DNA of 32,117 nt from Flavobacteriales bacterium (GTDB lineage Bacteria; Bacteroidota; Bacteroidia; Flavobacteriales_D; Sanyastnellaceae), in the NCBI GenBank assembly GCA_027488055.1, contig JAIYCK010000268.1, forward strand, positions 1-32,117. Direction: 5' to 3'. The stretch's first letter is position 1. Every line of letters starts with the position of its first letter. The position numbers were made by a program, and so were the translations under genes. The notes under the pieces were generated by a model. That model had not been told where the DNA came from and made no database searches. It was given only the letters and a program-made list of their open reading frames with translations. Positions 27,546 to 32,117 of this stretch are shown one piece after another.

Positions 27546-28352
27546 ATGCATATCCCTAAACTCAAACACACGCAGTCCAACAACTTCATTTTACTTGCGG
27601 GCCCATGTGTCGTTGAAAGCGAAGACCTTTGTTTCGAGGTGGCCGAAAAAGTCAAGGCCATCACCGATCGCCTACAAATACCATATGTTTTCAAGGCATC
27701 CTACCGCAAGGCGAACCGCTCACGATCAGATAGTTTTTCGGGTCTTGGAGATGAAATGGGCTTAGAGATACTGGCCAAAATCGGTCAGCAATTGGATTTA
27801 CCTGTGGTAACCGATATTCACTCCGCACCTGAAGCTGCCATGGCTGCTGCTTATGTGGACATGTTGCAGATACCAGCCTTTTTATGCAGGCAAACCGATC
27901 TTCTGCAAGCGGCAGGAGCAACTGGCAAAGTGGTCAATATCAAAAAAGGTCAATTTCTATCACCAGAAAGCATGCAATTTGCTGTGCAGAAAGTAAAAGA
28001 AATGGGCAATGAAAACATCTTGCTCACTGAACGTGGAACCACTTTCGGCTATCAAGATTTAGTCGTTGACTATCGTGGCTTACCTACGATGCAGCAGTAT
28101 GCACCCGTGATCATGGATTGCACACATAGCCTGCAACAACCCAATCAAATTGCAGGAGTCACAGGAGGCCGACCCGATATGATTGCCACCATTGCCAAAG
28201 CAGCCATTGCTGTTGGTGCAGATGGATTGTTTATCGAAACGCATCCCAATCCGGGTGTGGCTAAAAGCGACGGCGCCAACATGTTGCAGCTCGACCAATT
28301 GGAGTCTATGTTGGAACAACTCGTAAAAATTCGCAAAGCCATTCAATCATAA
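27546..28352 (+). CDS. kdsA: 3-deoxy-8-phosphooctulonate (KDO8P) synthase
   Basis: FILLAGPCVVESEDLCFEVAE...YVFKASYRKANRSRSDSFSGLG...DVHSAPEA-like, QIPAFLCRQTDLL, NIKKGQFLSP, LTERGTTFGYQDLVVDYRGLP, MDCTHSLQ. Confidence 0.96.
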   Translation: MHIPKLKHTQSNNFILLAGPCVVESEDLCFEVAEKVKAITDRLQIPYVFKASYRKANRSRSDSFSGLGDEMGLEILAKIGQQLDLPVVTDIHSAPEAAMAAAYVDMLQIPAFLCRQTDLLQAAGATGKVVNIKKGQFLSPESMQFAVQKVKEMGNENILLTERGTTFGYQDLVVDYRGLPTMQQYAPVIMDCTHSLQQPNQIAGVTGGRPDMIATIAKAAIAVGADGLFIETHPNPGVAKSDGANMLQLDQLESMLEQLVKIRKAIQS

Positions 28353-28356
28353 ACAC

Positions 28357-29700
28357 ATGCGCCGCATTCTATTGCTCATTTCCTTTTTCGCTTCAGCAGC
28401 ACTCCAAAGTTTGCTTGGACAGGTATATTCCTTTGGAGGAGATGGCTTGGAAGAAGCGTCGGATATTGTTGTGTGTGCCAATCAGGATATCCTTATGATC
28501 GGCACCACATCGAGCGATGCAAGCAATGGGGCGAATGTATATGTCCTGCGCACTGATACTAATTTTCAGTGTATTTGGTCCCTCAGCCTTGGTGGTGCAG
28601 GCATTGAGGAAGGCGTGACAGTGGTTGAAAATACCGACCAAGAGTTGCTTGTAATAGGCAACACCTCTTCCACCAACAACAATGGATACGGCATGATCGT
28701 GTGGAAGTTGGACTCCAATGGCGAGCTACTTTGGAGCCAAACATATGGTGGTTCGAATTGGGATTTTGCTACCCATGGCGTTGCAGTGAGCGACGGCAGT
28801 TATTGGATCACAGGCCGAACATACTCCTTTGGCAATGGGGCCACTGATGCGATGTTGTTGCACATCGATGCAAATGGAAGTATAATCAACCAATGGACCT
28901 ATGGCACAGCGTTGGAGGATGAATTCGTGGATCTTGATTTTTTAAATGATGGAACGATGTTGCTCACCGGCAATCAACGCACCGATGATACCACTTGCCT
29001 CGGTTGGTTAGCAACCATCAATGCAGATGGTATACTCTCCGACTTCAATTTTTTTGGCAACGATACCCTGTCTGCCTACATCCATCACACACTGGTGCAT
29101 GACGATTACATTGTGCATTGTGGACACACCTATCAAAATGGAATTGAAAGCAGCTACCTCCGACGCTTGTTTCAAAACGGCAGTGTAGATTGGGAACGGT
29201 TGGAGAATCAATCTCAACCAGAAACATATTATAATGTGATCCTGCGCAACAATGATTACTACATTGCCAGTAAGTCAAAAGAAATTGGCGCAGGCGGCTT
29301 TGATGCACTGCTATACAGGCGCAGTCAAGGCGGATGGTTTCAAGACGCTATGTTCTATGGCACAGCAAACGATGATGCTTTTCTAAGCCTTGTTGATCAC
29401 CCAAATGGATGGCTCTATTCCGTCGGGCACTACGCCAATGATGATGGCTCAACCCATTTGATCGCATACAAACAACTGCAAAATATACTTTCCAGTGAGA
29501 ATATTGGAGAACAAAATCCGATTGGATGTTTCACCGTTGACGTGCAAAACATGAAGAAAAATGTGCTCCCGACAGCCACTTTTTATTTCAATTGGTGGGG
29601 CCAAAAACTGGAGGCAGATAAGCTTCCTTGCTGCTATATCAAAAAGGATATCATGGCCGATGGCCGAGTGAATATTGAGAAAGTATGCCGATGCGACTAA
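28357..29700 (+). CDS. Secreted repeat (beta-propeller-like) protein
   Basis: Signal peptide; recurrent VYSFGGDGLEEASDIVV / SLSLGGAGIEEGVTVVEN / QTYGGSNWDFATHGVAV / WTYGTALEDEFVDLDF / MFYGTANDDAFLSLVD blocks. Confidence 0.65.
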   Translation: MRRILLLISFFASAALQSLLGQVYSFGGDGLEEASDIVVCANQDILMIGTTSSDASNGANVYVLRTDTNFQCIWSLSLGGAGIEEGVTVVENTDQELLVIGNTSSTNNNGYGMIVWKLDSNGELLWSQTYGGSNWDFATHGVAVSDGSYWITGRTYSFGNGATDAMLLHIDANGSIINQWTYGTALEDEFVDLDFLNDGTMLLTGNQRTDDTTCLGWLATINADGILSDFNFFGNDTLSAYIHHTLVHDDYIVHCGHTYQNGIESSYLRRLFQNGSVDWERLENQSQPETYYNVILRNNDYYIASKSKEIGAGGFDALLYRRSQGGWFQDAMFYGTANDDAFLSLVDHPNGWLYSVGHYANDDGSTHLIAYKQLQNILSSENIGEQNPIGCFTVDVQNMKKNVLPTATFYFNWWGQKLEADKLPCCYIKKDIMADGRVNIEKVCRCD

Positions 29701-29724
29701 TCTGAATAGTGAGGCAGCTCCTAG

Positions 29725-31227
29725 TTACCGATTAGCCACTTTTTCAAACAACACCAAATTTCCAAAAACGTGAGGTACTTGCTGAAAGGATTGAGGAACC
29801 CAGCCACCTGAATTCCTTGTTTGTTGTTCCATCAAAAGAAAATCTGCCTCTTCCATTATATGATTAACACCCACATTATGTGGTGTCCAATCTTCCAATT
29901 TTACGGTCCATCCAAATCGATCCAAGGCAACCAAACTCCCATTGTAACTCGGGTCTCCAACCACCGCAAAAGAGCGTCCCACATTGCCTTCCGCAAACAA
30001 TAGCAGATCCTTGTTACTTAGAATTTCCTCAAACATTCGCGCATATTCGGTTTGATGCTGATCAAATCTCCGTTGTACTTTTTGCACGCTATACACCACG
30101 CCGAAAACAATCGCAACCATTGAGCCAATGATATAATACCACTTCAATCGCTGGATGGTAATCAATGCGTCTACTGCCATGATGCCTGCAATAAGTGCAA
30201 AGGGTAACATCACAATGAGATAATAATCGTGGTCGCGCAAATGGTTCGCAAAAAGCACCAAAAAGCAAATCACACCTGCACCCATTCCTAAAGCAAAGAA
30301 GCTCAAAAAACGGTTCTTATTCCAATTCCAAACAACAGCAAAAACCATCATCGCAAAAAGAAGGACCTTGACTTGCCAATGCAAGAAGATATTACCCCAG
30401 TAGGTCCAAGGCCATTTGAGAATCCCCCACCATTCTTGGAATGGCCTTTCCCACAAAGGCCTTGCATGAAGCAGAAAATATTCATCTCCATAGCGCGCTG
30501 AATAGGATGCTGCATAGATATACCAAGAAGATACCAATAACAGGTGCGCGATCAACAAGGCAAGAATGCGAGTATTCGAAATACTACGCGTATTCCTTTT
30601 TAAACCGATCAATGCCGCCAAGGCCAAGGCGATTGGGTAGATCGAATAAGTCACTTTGAACAAGGCGGCCAAACTAAACCACAGCATAGCCCATACGCAC
30701 AACCTTACTGGCATGGCAGATGAAAGCAGATAACGCGTGATCAATGTAAGCCCTGCAATACAACAAGAAAAAGCGACTACCTCGGGCAATAAATTGGCAG
30801 AATAGTAGATCAATATACCGGATGACAAACAAAGGAAAATTGGAAGGAGTGTATAGAGCCCAAGCCGCTTACGCAATACTAGATAGAGATAAAAAACCGA
30901 ACTCAACAAGGAACACAACATGATGGAACGCATCATGAAGGTGGCTGATTTGACTGACTCGGTGCAATGAGCTACGACATAATAGATCAATGGAAATTCG
31001 CATACCGCCTTGCCATCAGGAGTATTCAAGCTCAAGATGCCAGGTTCAAAAATGCCTGCATTCGTCAAACGGAAATGCGATACAAAAGCCAAGGCATCCG
31101 ATTGTCGCACGAAATGTATTCCGCCAGCTTGCGCGAATAGATAGCGATGGAATCCAACCGCAAAGAAATACACGATAAAAACCAACGCACCGGCCCACAA
31201 CAATCTATGTTGTCGCCCAGACATCAT
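29725..31227 (-). CDS. Multi-pass membrane glycosyltransferase-like protein (PMT/GT39-like)
   Basis: 500 aa with many TM helices, DALAFVSHFRLTNAGIFEPGI...CEFPLIYYVVAHC N-terminal loop and a soluble C-terminal domain. Confidence 0.6.
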   Translation of the reverse strand: MMSGRQHRLLWAGALVFIVYFFAVGFHRYLFAQAGGIHFVRQSDALAFVSHFRLTNAGIFEPGILSLNTPDGKAVCEFPLIYYVVAHCTESVKSATFMMRSIMLCSLLSSVFYLYLVLRKRLGLYTLLPIFLCLSSGILIYYSANLLPEVVAFSCCIAGLTLITRYLLSSAMPVRLCVWAMLWFSLAALFKVTYSIYPIALALAALIGLKRNTRSISNTRILALLIAHLLLVSSWYIYAASYSARYGDEYFLLHARPLWERPFQEWWGILKWPWTYWGNIFLHWQVKVLLFAMMVFAVVWNWNKNRFLSFFALGMGAGVICFLVLFANHLRDHDYYLIVMLPFALIAGIMAVDALITIQRLKWYYIIGSMVAIVFGVVYSVQKVQRRFDQHQTEYARMFEEILSNKDLLLFAEGNVGRSFAVVGDPSYNGSLVALDRFGWTVKLEDWTPHNVGVNHIMEEADFLLMEQQTRNSGGWVPQSFQQVPHVFGNLVLFEKVANR

Positions 31228-31958
31228 CCCTTTGATTGGGCTATGAAATAATATTCCGCCCCGCTATAAAAGGTGTCGATAAACGATGTGCGATGATAGG
31301 CTGGCTCGCCGTTCAAAAATGAACTCAATTTGAATATCTGATAAGACGCATCCGACAGATAATCAAAAACCATCTCAGGCGTATTGTTGTAAAATTCTGA
31401 AGCTCCCTTTCCACATTCAAACACCAGCAAAGGTTGATCGGTCGCCAAAATCTGACGCGCTCCCTTCATGACATCCAATTCGCCTCCTTCTACATCGATC
31501 TTGATCAAATCGATCTTGGATGTGCGTGACTTCAATATCTCATCCATACAACGCACTTGCACTTCAATCAATTCTATTTCCGCATTGGCTTTGGCATAGG
31601 TGCGTCGTTTGATGCCACTGTATGCTGGATCGCTTTTGACAAGATGAAAAGTGGTTGCGCCATCAAAATTGGACAAGGCATAAGGATAGACTTCGACATG
31701 CTCCATTTGACTTTGTTTCAATGCCGCATACAAATTTGGAATGGGTTCGAAGGCATAATGATGCCCTTCCGGTGCATATTTCTTAATGAGCTCCAGCATC
31801 TCTCCTTTGTGCGCACCCACGTCTACACACGATGAACGGCTGTGAAGAACTTTACGCAAGACGCGTCCCGTTAGAATATCGTATTTAATATTCCGTGTTA
31901 TAGGCCATTCCAGCGCAATCAATAGCGTCCGTGCAATATGCTTCACCCTTTCCAACAT
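31224..31958 (-). CDS. FkbM family methyltransferase
   Basis: SCVDVGAHKGEMLELIKKYAPEGHHYAFEPIPNLYAALKQ...YPYALSNFDGATTFHLV...SKIDLIKIDVEGGELDVMKGARQIL...PLLVFECGKG. Confidence 0.92.
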   Translation of the reverse strand: MLERVKHIARTLLIALEWPITRNIKYDILTGRVLRKVLHSRSSCVDVGAHKGEMLELIKKYAPEGHHYAFEPIPNLYAALKQSQMEHVEVYPYALSNFDGATTFHLVKSDPAYSGIKRRTYAKANAEIELIEVQVRCMDEILKSRTSKIDLIKIDVEGGELDVMKGARQILATDQPLLVFECGKGASEFYNNTPEMVFDYLSDASYQIFKLSSFLNGEPAYHRTSFIDTFYSGAEYYFIAQSKG

Positions 31959-32117
31959 CTACGCTTGCGCTATTTCAAATTGAGTATAACCTTTGGGCAT
32001 ATCCAGGGTGACATCCACTTCCTTTACCATGGCGGCTGCTGGACCAAGGGCCAACTGATCAATGAACATTTGTAATACCCGCTCACCGCCTTCTGCTTCA
32101 CAATATACCGTGCCGTC
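31959..32117 (-). CDS. Acylphosphatase, partial (5' end outside window)
   Basis: Reverse translation DGTVYCEAEGGERVLQMFIDQLALGPAAAMVKEVDVTLDMPKGYTQFEIAQA*, matching the acylphosphatase C-terminal half. Confidence 0.85.
   Translation of the reverse strand, partial: DGTVYCEAEGGERVLQMFIDQLALGPAAAMVKEVDVTLDMPKGYTQFEIAQA

Noticed and set aside
27546-28352. Cys in GPCVVES of KdsA as an unusual feature
   Set aside because: This is the expected signature of metal-dependent KDO8P synthases, so not novel.
29697-29735. CTAATC...GATTAG inverted repeat spanning the convergent stop codons as a shared terminator
   Set aside because: Only 6 bp with a 27-nt loop and no T-tract; not distinguishable from chance.
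1-32117. CRISPR array, prophage, transposon or defence island
   Set aside because: No direct-repeat arrays, integrase/transposase, phage structural or nuclease-type proteins found among the ORFs.

Overview
This is a 32 kb chromosomal window from a Bacteroidota genome. The assignment is inferred from T9SS type A and type B C-terminal tails, TAnnTTTG-like -7 elements and family content. It is almost fully coding, with about 31 genes and no convincing tRNA, rRNA, CRISPR or transposase. Recognisable core genes: trxB (partial), an RluA-type pseudouridine synthase, panB, a fused 2-oxoacid dehydrogenase E1, dapF, kdsA, an FkbM methyltransferase and an acylphosphatase (partial). The less ordinary parts are: (i) a translationally coupled ECF sigma / single-TM plus beta-barrel / PKD lipoprotein / large T9SS type B protein operon (5822-11916); (ii) an ABC transporter + LytS/LytTR four-gene module with 4-nt overlaps (12006-15455); (iii) a compact envelope redox operon of CX4CH/CXXCH cytochrome-like proteins, an OB-fold protein, YceI and a DUF5777-like barrel (15556-18630), preceded by iterated ATGATC elements and a CATGA-N6-TCATG dyad; (iv) a secreted CotH-kinase + lamin-tail protein divergent from the sigma factor, with unusual hairpins in the shared intergenic region. 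All family calls come from reading the translations. No searches were run.
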